Position numbers and translations under genes: made by a program
Notes under the pieces: model-generated
What the model saw: only the letters and a program-made list of their open reading frames with translations
Told to the model about the DNA's origin: nothing
The model's database searches: none
NCBI RefSeq assembly: GCF_040239565.1
Contig: NZ_JBEHWS010000001.1
Coordinates: 372,001-436,000 of the forward strand
Length of the DNA: 64,000 nucleotides
From: Fulvimarina sp040239565
GTDB taxonomy: Bacteria > Pseudomonadota > Alphaproteobacteria > Rhizobiales > Rhizobiaceae
Direction of reading: 5' to 3'
In this document: one piece after another, positions 28,025 to 36,243 of the stretch
Layout of the letters: each line of letters starts with the position of its first letter
Position numbering within the stretch: the first letter of the stretch is position 1

Positions 28025-29299
28025 TCAGAGACTCGCCGGAATGAATGTGACGATCGCCGGGAACTGCCAGAGCAAGTAAATCGAGAGAAACATCAGCCCG
28101 ATGAACGGAAGAACGCCGCGCACGACTTCGCCCAGCGTCGATCGCGCGACGGCCTGAATGACGAAGAGGTTGAGGCCGACCGGGGGCGTGATCAGCGCCA
28201 CCTCGATCAGGATAACGAAATACATCGCGAACCAGATCGGATCGATGCCGAGTGCGAGGACCGTCGGAAACAGCACCGGCATCATGATCAGGAGCATCGA
28301 AAGGCTCTCGAGGAAGAGACCAATGAAGAGAAGGATCAGCCCTACGATGACGAGGAAGCCGGTTGCCGTCTGCGCGCCGGTATCGAAGAGTTGCGAGATC
28401 TGCGCGGGCACCTGATAGAGCGTCACCGCCTTGCCGAAGATCTTGGCGCCGATGACGATGAGAAAGAGGACGATCGTCGTCGACACCGTCTCGCGAACGG
28501 CTGTTACGAAGCCTTCCCGCGTCAGCGTGCGCAGGAGGAACGCGGTGATCAGAAACGCGAAAACGGCTCCGACGGCGGAGGCCTCTGTCGGCGTAAAGAT
28601 GCCGGTGTAGATACCGCCGATCATCAGCACCGCGAGCCCGCCGGTCGGCAGGGCGCGGATGGTCGCGCTGCGGCGGCGCTCGGCATCGACCTTTTCGGAT
28701 GGCACGTAGGCCGTCGAGAACCGCGAATAGGCGACGCAGAAGATGCCGAACAACACCAGGAGCAGAATGCCGGGCCCGATGCCGGCGAGGAACAGTTTGC
28801 CGATGCTCTCCTCGGTGATGACGCCATAGACGATCAGCGGAATCGAGGGCGGGATCAGGATGCCGAGCGTACCGCCGGCGGCAAGCAGGCCGAGCGTGAA
28901 GGAGCGGCCATAGCCCCGCGCCGTCATCTCCGGCACGGCGACGGTCGCAACAGTTGCAGCGGTCGCGACCGAGCTGCCCGAGATCGCCGAGAAGATGCCG
29001 CAGGAGGCGAGCGCGGCGATGCCGAGGCCGCCGGGCCAATGGCCGACCCAGCTCTGCAGCGCGTCGAAGAGATCGCGCCCGACACCACCCTTCAGGAGGA
29101 TGTTCGACATCAACAGGAAGAGCGGCACTGAAAGGAGAATGAAGTTGTCGACTGCGCCGTGAAGGTTCTGCGCCACCATCACGAGCGGCAGACCCTTCAG
29201 ATAGAGCATCACGGTGCCGAGCCCGGCAAGCGCGAAGGCGACGGGAAGGCCGACGAAAAGAAGGACCAGAAGCGCGAGAACGACGACGACGAGCGTCAT
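28025..29299 (-). CDS. TRAP transporter large permease (DctM), system 1
   Basis: The 424-residue membrane subunit that carries solute with sodium or proton symport. It has about twelve helices and the DctM signatures LMSNILLKGGVGRDLFDAL, SGSSVATAATVATVAVPEM and GGTLGILIPPSIPLIVYG. Its start overlaps the small-permease stop by four bases. It is the last gene of the dctP-dctQ-dctM operon. The substrate cannot be read from this subunit. Confidence 0.95.
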   Translation of the reverse strand: MTLVVVVLALLVLLFVGLPVAFALAGLGTVMLYLKGLPLVMVAQNLHGAVDNFILLSVPLFLLMSNILLKGGVGRDLFDALQSWVGHWPGGLGIAALASCGIFSAISGSSVATAATVATVAVPEMTARGYGRSFTLGLLAAGGTLGILIPPSIPLIVYGVITEESIGKLFLAGIGPGILLLVLFGIFCVAYSRFSTAYVPSEKVDAERRRSATIRALPTGGLAVLMIGGIYTGIFTPTEASAVGAVFAFLITAFLLRTLTREGFVTAVRETVSTTIVLFLIVIGAKIFGKAVTLYQVPAQISQLFDTGAQTATGFLVIVGLILLFIGLFLESLSMLLIMMPVLFPTVLALGIDPIWFAMYFVILIEVALITPPVGLNLFVIQAVARSTLGEVVRGVLPFIGLMFLSIYLLWQFPAIVTFIPASL

Positions 29300-29877
29300 T
29301 GGGTCAAATGTCCATCACTCGAGGGCGCATGTTCTCCGCCTGACGAAAATTCAGGGGCCGGTCCGAAGGGCAGCCGGATCAGGTCGGCTAGCGCCTGGAT
29401 GCCGAGCAGAAGGAAGCCAAAGACGACCGGGACTTCGACGATCCAGTTCGGCATTTCCAGCATGGTCGGCTGCCGGCGTCCGAGCCGGATGGAATCGACG
29501 ACCACGTCGATGCCGTAGACCACCGCGACGATGCAGAAGGCGAGGATCACGAGGAGCGCGAAGCCTTCTACGAGGCGGCGGAGAAACGGGCCTGCAAGCC
29601 CGACAAGGGCTGTGATCCTGATCAGCTGGCGCTGCCTCAGGACATAGGCCATGCCGATATAGGTGAACCAGACCTGACAGGCGATCGCCACATCCTGGGC
29701 CCAGATCGTGGGGGCATTGAACAGGTATCGCGCGGCGACTTCGAAGAAGAGCATCAGCGCGATGGCGACCACCAGCATATCACCGAGCCGGGCGCAGAGC
29801 GCGCCGGCACGGTCGATCCATCTCAGGACGGCGGGACCGGCCGATTTCTCGGCCGGTGCACGGGCTGGAAGCGCCAT
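29296..29877 (-). CDS. TRAP transporter small permease (DctQ), system 1
   Basis: A 193-residue four-helix protein that bridges the large permease and the binding protein. Typical features are the first helix with FEVAARYLFNAPTIWAQDVA and the conserved Trp and Tyr positions of DctQ. An N-terminal stretch rich in Ala and Pro precedes it. It lies 13 bases after dctP and overlaps dctM by ATGA. Confidence 0.92.
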   Translation of the reverse strand: MALPARAPAEKSAGPAVLRWIDRAGALCARLGDMLVVAIALMLFFEVAARYLFNAPTIWAQDVAIACQVWFTYIGMAYVLRQRQLIRITALVGLAGPFLRRLVEGFALLVILAFCIVAVVYGIDVVVDSIRLGRRQPTMLEMPNWIVEVPVVFGFLLLGIQALADLIRLPFGPAPEFSSGGEHAPSSDGHLTQ

Positions 29878-29890
29878 CGGACTGTCTGGC

Positions 29891-30889
29891 TCAGTTCAGC
29901 GACTTGACGGCTTCGACGAGCTCTTCGCCTTCTTCGCCAGCCGACTCGATATAGGCGTCGACCGCGGGTGCCGCGGCTTCCTGCCAGGCCGCAAGCTGCT
30001 CGGGCGTCAGTTCCTGAACCTGCATCTCGGTTTCGTCAGCGATGAACTTCTGCGAGGCGAGATTGTCTTCCTTTGTTTCGGCACGCATCTTTTCTTCAGC
30101 CGCGAGCGCCGCCTCCTGCATCCACCCTTTTTCCTCTTCGCTCATGGAATCGAAGGTGGAGTCGTTCATGACGACGAGGAATTCTGTCTGGGCGTGATTG
30201 GTGATCGTGACCCAGTCCATCACCTCGAACAGCTTGCGGGACTGGATCGCGGTCGTGCCCGTCATACCCACATCCACGGTGCCGCGCTGATAGGCGAGGA
30301 ACTGCTCGGAGCCGCCGATCTTCACCGGGACGCCGCCGACCGCCTCGATGAAGTCGCCGGACGGCTTGCCGAGGACGCGGACCTTCTTGCCCTCCATCTC
30401 GTCGGGCGTGACGAGCGGTGCGTCTTTCGAGAGAAGCTGGACCGGGCCGTAGTCCTGCCACCACATCACGCGCGTGCCGGTCTCGCGGATCATCTCGTCG
30501 ATCTTCTTGCGCACTGGGCTGTCAGGACCGGCCGCCTTCGCGAGAACGTCGTAGTCGGGGAACATGAAGGCGACGGAAAAAAGCCCGGTGGCCGGGATCG
30601 TGCCGGTATATTCGTCGATCAGGACAAGACCCATGTCGATGGCCCCCGACGAGACCGCCTGGGGCACTTCGCTGCCCTTGTAGAGCTGTGCAGAGTCGTA
30701 GACTTCGATCGTGATCTCGCCGCCGGAAACTTCCTCGACCTTCTCCTTGAAGAATACGATGTTCTGCCCGACGGGGTGGTTGGTCGGCACCTGAAGCGTC
30801 AGGCGCAAGGTGCGCTCCGCATGGGATTGCCCGACGCCGGCGCCGAGCGCAGCCAGAGCGATTACGGCTGTTGCAGCCCAATGTTTCAT
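29891..30889 (-). CDS. TRAP transporter substrate-binding protein (DctP), system 1
   Basis: A periplasmic binding protein of 332 residues with a signal peptide cut near GQSHAERTL. I take the ATG behind GGGAGGAAGAC as start; the longer open frame upstream is not coding. The DctP-family Arg that grips a carboxylate lies mid-protein in the GKKVRVLGKPSGDF-type region. The ligand is probably an organic acid but is not predictable. A GntR-type operator lies about 100 bases upstream, and the GntR gene follows in the same direction further upstream. Confidence 0.94.
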   Translation of the reverse strand: MKHWAATAVIALAALGAGVGQSHAERTLRLTLQVPTNHPVGQNIVFFKEKVEEVSGGEITIEVYDSAQLYKGSEVPQAVSSGAIDMGLVLIDEYTGTIPATGLFSVAFMFPDYDVLAKAAGPDSPVRKKIDEMIRETGTRVMWWQDYGPVQLLSKDAPLVTPDEMEGKKVRVLGKPSGDFIEAVGGVPVKIGGSEQFLAYQRGTVDVGMTGTTAIQSRKLFEVMDWVTITNHAQTEFLVVMNDSTFDSMSEEEKGWMQEAALAAEEKMRAETKEDNLASQKFIADETEMQVQELTPEQLAAWQEAAAPAVDAYIESAGEEGEELVEAVKSLN

Positions 30890-30985
30890 CTGTCTTCCTC
30901 CCAAATTCTCGATCGCCGCCCGGTGGTTCGCAAGCGGTGCATAATCTTGTCCGCATCGCCTCCCAGAGATGCGGGTAAGCGGAAG

Positions 30986-30998
30986 TCGTATACAATCG
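30986..30998 (-). promoter_or_regulatory. GntR-type operator upstream of TRAP-1 dctP
   Basis: On the coding strand this reads CGATTGTATACGA, a partly palindromic site centred on GTATAC. The same 13 bases occur at 39509-39521 upstream of the malonate dctP. It stands about 100 bases before the dctP start codon. FCD-type GntR regulators typically bind TNGT-ACNA dyads, and a GntR gene lies just upstream. Confidence 0.6.
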
Positions 30999-31075
30999 AG
31001 GGCCGCTGTCAAGAAGAGCAGTTTGGCCGTGCCCGGATTTTTCAGTCTGGTCGATGAGGCCGTCACCGTTGCGAG

Positions 31076-31762
31076 CTAGAGGCCGGCGTCACGCATCATC
31101 GCGACGTAGCCGGCATGGATGTGCGAGCGCATGACCGCGCCGGCCCAATCGACATTTCCGCTGCTCAGTGCTGCGACGAGTTCGCGATGATGGCCCATGC
31201 TGCGCAAGACCTCTTCTTCGCGATAGCGCCGGAAAGTTCTGAGAACCATCGGTGCTGAGGTGACACTGGCGAGCAGTGGGGTCAGCCTGTCGTTTCGTGC
31301 GGCCTCGACGATGACCGTGTGAAAACGGTCGTTCAACGGGGTCAGTTCGTCCCGCAGTTCCGGTGAACCGAGGCTTTGCTGGACGATAGAGTCCATGGCG
31401 TCGCATAGCTCGGCAAGCCGGTCGATCTCGGTCCGATCGATGCGCGAGGCCGCGCGGCGCGCAGCATAGGTTTCGAGCTCGATCCTGAGATCGAAGATCG
31501 AATCGATATCGTCCCGGCTCCAGCCGCGCACGCGGCAGCCGACATTGGCGGCGTATTCGAGAAAGCCCTCGTTGACGAGGCGGCGAAGCGCGTCGCGGAT
31601 TGGCGTGCGACTGACGCCGATACGTTGGGCGAGCTCGTTTTCCAGAAGTCGTGTACCTGCTGGCCATTCGTCCATTAGCAATGCGCTGCGAATGATCGAA
31701 TAGGCGCGCTCGGCGGAGTGGCCGTGCCCGGCGTTTCCGTTCTCGCTTTGTCGGCTTGCCAT
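31076..31762 (-). CDS. GntR family regulator, FCD subfamily (system 1)
   Basis: A 228-residue repressor or activator: N-terminal winged helix-turn-helix with the ENELAQRIGVSRTPIRDALRRL signature at about residues 40-60, and a C-terminal all-helical FCD ligand domain with metal-binding His residues in the RFHTVI and HHRELV segments. The ATG behind CCGGAGT is preferred; another in-frame ATG nine codons upstream lies at the operator. It is divergent from the lyase gene and probably controls both it and TRAP-1. Confidence 0.92.
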   Translation of the reverse strand: MASRQSENGNAGHGHSAERAYSIIRSALLMDEWPAGTRLLENELAQRIGVSRTPIRDALRRLVNEGFLEYAANVGCRVRGWSRDDIDSIFDLRIELETYAARRAASRIDRTEIDRLAELCDAMDSIVQQSLGSPELRDELTPLNDRFHTVIVEAARNDRLTPLLASVTSAPMVLRTFRRYREEEVLRSMGHHRELVAALSSGNVDWAGAVMRSHIHAGYVAMMRDAGL

Positions 31763-31778
31763 AACGACTCCGGTCAAG

Positions 31779-31790
31779 ATTGTGTACAAT
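31779..31790. promoter_or_regulatory. GntR-type operator in the gntR/lyase intergenic region
   Basis: ATTGTGTACAAT is a dyad of perfect arms ATTGT and ACAAT around GT. It lies in the 78 bases between the divergent GntR and lyase genes, close to both starts. It is a variant of the ATTGTATACGA core seen at the two TRAP promoters, differing in two positions. Confidence 0.6.
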
Positions 31791-31840
31791 ATGACCCTAT
31801 GCTAGCCGATGCAATGAAGAATGATTGCGGGAGGCAGAGG

Positions 31841-32731
31841 ATGACACGGACCAGCGAACTCACGGCAGGCGAAAAGCGGCGTATTCTGCGCACGCGTCTT
31901 CAGGAAAAACCGATCGTCTCGGCGCCCGGCGTTTTCGAGATGATCTCTGCGAAGATCGCCGACGGGATGGGCTTCGACGTCCTCTACATGACCGGATACG
32001 GCGCTGTCGGATCGGCACTTGGGCTGCCCGATGCCGGTCTTGCGACCTATACCGATATGCTCGGGCGGGCCGCGACCATCGCCAAAGGCACGGTGACGCC
32101 GCTGATCGCTGACGGCGACACGGGCTATGGCGGGCTTCTCAACGTCGCTCACACGGTGCGTGGCTACGAAGACGCTGGCGTCGCAGGCATCCAGCTCGAA
32201 GATCAGGAGTTTCCAAAGAAGTGCGGACATACGCCGGGTCGCCGCGTCATCGAAAGCGCCGACATGGTCAAGAAGATCGAAGTCGCCGTGGATGCCCGCA
32301 AGGACGATAACTTCCTGATCGTTGCGCGTACCGACTCGCTTGCCTCAAAGGGCATGGACGAGGCTCTGCGCCGGGCGCAGAGTTATGCGGATGCCGGCGC
32401 CGACCTGATCTTCGTCGAAGCACTTGAGTCAGTTGAGCAGATGAAGCGGATCTGCGGGACGATCGAAAAGCCGCTCGTCGCCAACATGGTCGAGGGCGGT
32501 ACCACGCCGGTCCTGCCGCGCCGCCATCTCGAGGACCTGGGCTATAGTCTCGCGATCTATCCAGCCACCGGTTTTCTGGCGATGGCAAAGACGCTCACGA
32601 AGGTCTACGGCGCCATTCGGGACGAAGGGTCCTCGCTCCCCGTCGCGGACGATCTCTACGAGTTCCGCGAATTCAGCAAATTGATGGGTTTCGAGGACAT
32701 TTGGGCGTTCGATGCCAGGTGGGCCGATTGA
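31841..32731 (+). CDS. Isocitrate lyase/PEP mutase superfamily lyase
   Basis: A 296-residue alpha/beta-barrel enzyme close to methylisocitrate lyase and 2,3-dimethylmalate lyase. The catalytic Cys is in PKKCGH at residue 128, and Mg-binding acids are in ADGDTGYGG (Asp 91 and 93) and QLEDQ (Glu 120). The Cys motif argues for a C-C bond lyase acting on a substituted malate rather than a phosphonomutase. A strong GGGAGG precedes the ATG. It is divergent from GntR-1 and TRAP-1, so the TRAP may import the hydroxy-acid substrate. The product is not established. Confidence 0.85.
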   Translation: MTRTSELTAGEKRRILRTRLQEKPIVSAPGVFEMISAKIADGMGFDVLYMTGYGAVGSALGLPDAGLATYTDMLGRAATIAKGTVTPLIADGDTGYGGLLNVAHTVRGYEDAGVAGIQLEDQEFPKKCGHTPGRRVIESADMVKKIEVAVDARKDDNFLIVARTDSLASKGMDEALRRAQSYADAGADLIFVEALESVEQMKRICGTIEKPLVANMVEGGTTPVLPRRHLEDLGYSLAIYPATGFLAMAKTLTKVYGAIRDEGSSLPVADDLYEFREFSKLMGFEDIWAFDARWAD

Positions 32732-32735
32732 TGCT

Positions 32736-32755
32736 CCGGCGTCATTATTCGCCGG
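32736..32755. terminator. Possible hairpin after the lyase gene
   Basis: CCGGCG pairs with CGCCGG around an eight-base AT-rich loop, five bases after the stop codon. There is no T tract. A downstream CGAATGAC partly mirrors GTCATTATTCG, so the segment may instead be a decayed copy of the TCATTCCCGGG-type mosaic repeat. Confidence 0.35.
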
Positions 32756-32917
32756 CGGTCGGATCACGCCCGAATGACGGATGGCGTTTGATCGTTCTAT
32801 GACGGTGAAAGTCCGCCTGTTGATTTGCCCGGATTGATCTGGGCGCATGTCTTGCGCCGCCGCTTGTTGACGGGACAATCGCTGAGCACCAGCCAACGAA
32901 CAAGGACAAACACTCTC

Positions 32918-33220
32918 ATGATCATCGTATCGGGCATCTTGAAGTTAACGCCGGAAGATCTTGCGAGAGTGCGGAGCGCTGCGCAGGCCGTGATCGCGGC
33001 GACCCGTGCCGAGCCGGGATGTCTCGTCTACTCCTTCGCCGACGATCTGATGGAGCCGGGCCTCGTTCGCATCTACGAGGAATGGGAGAGCCGCGAAGAC
33101 CTCAGCCGCCATGGAAAGTCGGATCATGTCGCAGAATGGCATCGGGCGCTGGAAGGCGTCACGGTTCTGGAGCGCAGGCTGGAGATCATCGACGTCGCAT
33201 CGCGGGAGCCGCTGGACTGA
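32918..33220 (+). CDS. Antibiotic-biosynthesis-monooxygenase (ABM) domain protein
   Basis: A 100-residue ferredoxin-like fold protein of the ABM/YgiN type. The EPGCLVYSFADDL and VRIYEEWESREDL strands, and the HxxxxH-type HGKSDHVAEWH helix, are recognisable. Family members are cofactor-free oxygenases or simple dimeric proteins of unknown function, often with quinones. The open frame is longer upstream, but the ATG at MIIVSGILKL matches the fold start. It follows the lyase gene by about 190 bases; operon membership is uncertain. Confidence 0.8.
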   Translation: MIIVSGILKLTPEDLARVRSAAQAVIAATRAEPGCLVYSFADDLMEPGLVRIYEEWESREDLSRHGKSDHVAEWHRALEGVTVLERRLEIIDVASREPLD

Positions 33221-33276
33221 CGAGCCGCTGAAAGCCGTGCCTCGGCCAGAGAAGAACTCAGGCGCGGGTCGAGCTG

Positions 33277-33317
33277 CCAACGGTCATCTGAAAGCGATGC
33301 TTGCAAATGGCCGTTGG
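33277..33317. terminator. Hairpin between convergent ABM and matB genes
   Basis: CCAACGGTCAT pairs with ATGGCCGTTGG over eleven bases with one G-T pair and a 19-base loop. It is in the gap between two convergent genes and could serve as a bidirectional terminator. No long T run is present. Confidence 0.5.
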
Positions 33318-33349
33318 TAGTAGATTTGCCGACCCACGCGTACGCGCGA

Positions 33350-34873
33350 TCAGCCTTTGAACAGGTCCGAATAGGTGTCGCGCAGGATGTTCTTCTGCAC
33401 CTTGCCCATGGTGTTGCGCGGAATCTCATCGACGAAGATGATGCGCTTGGGCTGCTTGTATTTGGCGAGCTTTTCCTTGAGCGGCGCGATGACTTCCGCT
33501 TCTTCCAGCGGTTTTTCCGCCACCACTACGCCGACCACACCCTCGCCGAAATCGGGATGTGGCACGCCGATCACCGCGCTTTCGACCACGCCGTCGAGTT
33601 CGTCGATCGCAAGCTCCACTTCCTTCGGATAGACGTTGTAGCCGCCCGAGATGACGAGGTCCTTGTCGCGGCCGACGATGGAAACGTAGCCGTCCTTATC
33701 GATCTGGCCGAGATCGCCGGTGATGAAGAAGCCGTCGTCACGGAATTCCGACTTGGTCTTCTCCGGCATTTGCCAATAGCCCTTGAAGACGTTGAGCCCC
33801 CGCACCTCGATCGAGCCGATTTCCCCTTGTGGAAGTTCCTTCCCATCCTCGCCGACGATGCGCAGCTCGGTGCCCTTCAACGGGAAACCGACGGTGCCCG
33901 CACGGCGCTCGGCGTCGTAGGGGTTCGAGGTGCTCATATTCGTCTCGGTCATGCCGTAACGCTCCAGAATGCGCTGGCCCGTGCGCTTTTCGAAAGCGCG
34001 GTGGGTTTCGGCAAGGAGCGGCGCGGAACCCGAGGTGAAGAGGCGGATATGTCCTGCGGTGTCCTTGTTGAGGCGCTCGTCGTCCAGCATGCGGGTGTAG
34101 AAAGTCGGTACGCCCATCATCGAAGTCGCATCGCCTAGATATTCGAAGACTGTGTCGAGATCGAACTTCTCGAGGAAGATCACAGAGCCGCCGGCGATCA
34201 GAACAGTGTTCGTCGCGACGAAAAGGCCGTGCGTGTGGAAGATCGGCAGGGCGTGGAGCAGCACGTCGTCGCTGGTGAAGGCCCAGGTCTCCTCCAGAAC
34301 CTGTGCATTCGACAACAGGTTGTCGTGGGTGAGCATCGCGCCCTTGGAGCGGCCCGTCGTGCCGGACGTATAGAGAATAGCGGCGAGGTCGTCGGCCTCG
34401 CGTGAGACTGGTTCGAAGCCCGCATCGGCTTCCGCGCTCTTTTCGGCGATCGAGCCCGCGGGCGGTTCGCCCTTGCGGCTGACGCCGAGGGTTTCGAGCT
34501 TGGCACCGGCCTTATCGGCGACGGGCGTCAGCGCATCCTTCTTCTTCGGCGCGCAGACGAAGACCCGCGGCTTGGCGTCTCCGAGGAAATATTCGATCTC
34601 GTTCGGCGTATAGCCGGTGTTGAGCGGCAGGAAGACGCCGCCGGCGCGGACTGTCGCGAGGTAGAGGAAGAAGGCCTCGATCGATTTTTCCACCTGCACG
34701 GCCACCCGGTCGCCCGGTTCGACGCCGAGGCCGATGAGGACATTGGCCATCCGGGCCGTCGCGGCGTCGAGATCATCAAAGGTGAAGACGCGCCCGTCGG
34801 TGAGTGTCGCGAAGGTTTTCTCGCGGGATCTCAGCCCCTTCTTCAGGAGACCTTCGAAAAGATGGTTCGTCAT
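33350..34873 (-). CDS. matB: Malonyl-CoA synthetase
   Basis: A 507-residue acyl-adenylate synthetase of the MatB family, which joins malonate and CoA using ATP. The P-loop-like YTSGTTGRSKGAML is at about residues 168-181, the YGMTE motif follows at about 304, and the C-terminal catalytic Lys is in the PRNTMGKVQKN segment. The assignment as MatB rather than another acyl-CoA synthetase rests on the adjacent malonyl-CoA decarboxylase, with which it overlaps by ATGA. It is the last gene of the malonate operon. Confidence 0.93.
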   Translation of the reverse strand: MTNHLFEGLLKKGLRSREKTFATLTDGRVFTFDDLDAATARMANVLIGLGVEPGDRVAVQVEKSIEAFFLYLATVRAGGVFLPLNTGYTPNEIEYFLGDAKPRVFVCAPKKKDALTPVADKAGAKLETLGVSRKGEPPAGSIAEKSAEADAGFEPVSREADDLAAILYTSGTTGRSKGAMLTHDNLLSNAQVLEETWAFTSDDVLLHALPIFHTHGLFVATNTVLIAGGSVIFLEKFDLDTVFEYLGDATSMMGVPTFYTRMLDDERLNKDTAGHIRLFTSGSAPLLAETHRAFEKRTGQRILERYGMTETNMSTSNPYDAERRAGTVGFPLKGTELRIVGEDGKELPQGEIGSIEVRGLNVFKGYWQMPEKTKSEFRDDGFFITGDLGQIDKDGYVSIVGRDKDLVISGGYNVYPKEVELAIDELDGVVESAVIGVPHPDFGEGVVGVVVAEKPLEEAEVIAPLKEKLAKYKQPKRIIFVDEIPRNTMGKVQKNILRDTYSDLFKG

Positions 34874-36243
34874 GCTGCTTGGCCCTTGGTATTGTCCCGC
34901 TTGGATGCCCGCTCCGCGCTCGACGGCAGGAGAGACGTCACCTGCCGGCTCGCCGCCACCGTGCTGGCATCGGCATAGGCTTCGTGGCGTTCTTCGACGC
35001 GGGGAAGATCGTAGAGATAGTTGACCATAAGGCCGGACGCCCGTGACAGCCCGCTCTGGGAAATGTCACCGCGATGCATGATGCGGTTCAGCATGGCGCC
35101 GTTGCCGAGATGGAACCGCGCCACCGGATCGACGGGCTGGCCGTCGCCGCGCTTGGCGAGGAGGAAATAACGGGCCGCGAGGGAGAGAAGGCCGGGTCTG
35201 GCTGCTTCCGCCTTGGCCTCGTCGAAGGCCCAGCCGTCTTCCTCGATGATCGCGAGCGCCCGCTTCTCACTCGCCTCCAGTCGGTCCTTCTGGGCCTCGT
35301 CGAGCTGGTTCAGCCAGGCCGTGAAGGTCGGGACGGGAGAGAGCGTGACAAAGGTTTTCAGGCTAGGCACGCTTTCCTTGAGGTCCTCGGCCACCTGCTT
35401 GATCAGGAAGGAACCAAAGGTGACACCGGCGAGCCCTTTGTGGCAATTCGAGATCGAATAGAAGGTCGCGGTCTCGGCCTCGTTCGCGGCGAGCACGACG
35501 CGGTCGTCGGCCAGCACCTCGCCAATCGAGGCGGGGATTTCGCGGGTCAGCGCCACCTCGACGAAGATCAGCGGATCGTCGGGGATCGATGGGTGGAAGA
35601 AGGCGAAGCACCGCCGATCGCTCGGTGCGAGCCGTGAGCGCAGCGCGTCCCAGTCGCTGATCGCGTGGACCGCTTCGTATTCGATGATCTTTTCGAGAAT
35701 ACGCGCCGAGGTATCCCAGTCGATGGGCTTGAGGACGAGAAAGCCCCGGTTGAACCAAGAGCCGAAGAGATGGCGCAGGTCCATGTCGACGGGTTTGAAG
35801 GTTTCCCGGTCCTTGGCGACGAGGGGAAGCAGCTTTTCGCGCAGCTTCACGAGTTCGGCCGTACCGCCCGGCGCGAGATTGAGCCGCCGGAAGAGCTCCT
35901 GCCGCGGCGGCTCGGCTTCGTCCTGAAGGCGGGCGAGAGTGCTTGGGCCGGGATCGGCGGCGAAGGCCTTCGCGGTCTCGACGAGCGCCTTCGGATCGGG
36001 CGCGAAGTCTTCGGCGAGCATGCGGAAGAAGCCTTCGCAGCGGGCCTCGTCCAGCGCACGCACGCCGGCGAGAATGTCTGCCGCTATCCGCACTCCCGTC
36101 GCTTCGCCGCGCGAGCGGACCAGTTTTCGGCAGAGCGTCTTCAGTTCCTCGACGCTCAGAGTGCGATCCGAGTCCCGGTCCGTGAACCAGGATCGCGGGG
36201 CGAAGGAGCCGAGAAGGTCGGAGAGAAGCGAAACGCGGCTCAT
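34870..36243 (-). CDS. matA: Malonyl-CoA decarboxylase
   Basis: Decarboxylates malonyl-CoA to acetyl-CoA. The 457-residue sequence has an N-terminal helical domain and a C-terminal GNAT-like catalytic domain with the conserved YSISNCHKGLAGVTFGSFLI segment and a His-rich tail near YADAS. The open frame continues far upstream through dctM in another frame; the true start is the ATG of MSRVSLLSDL, overlapping the dctM stop by four bases. Coupling to dctM and matB makes a compact malonate operon. Confidence 0.94.
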   Translation of the reverse strand: MSRVSLLSDLLGSFAPRSWFTDRDSDRTLSVEELKTLCRKLVRSRGEATGVRIAADILAGVRALDEARCEGFFRMLAEDFAPDPKALVETAKAFAADPGPSTLARLQDEAEPPRQELFRRLNLAPGGTAELVKLREKLLPLVAKDRETFKPVDMDLRHLFGSWFNRGFLVLKPIDWDTSARILEKIIEYEAVHAISDWDALRSRLAPSDRRCFAFFHPSIPDDPLIFVEVALTREIPASIGEVLADDRVVLAANEAETATFYSISNCHKGLAGVTFGSFLIKQVAEDLKESVPSLKTFVTLSPVPTFTAWLNQLDEAQKDRLEASEKRALAIIEEDGWAFDEAKAEAARPGLLSLAARYFLLAKRGDGQPVDPVARFHLGNGAMLNRIMHRGDISQSGLSRASGLMVNYLYDLPRVEERHEAYADASTVAASRQVTSLLPSSAERASKRDNTKGQAA

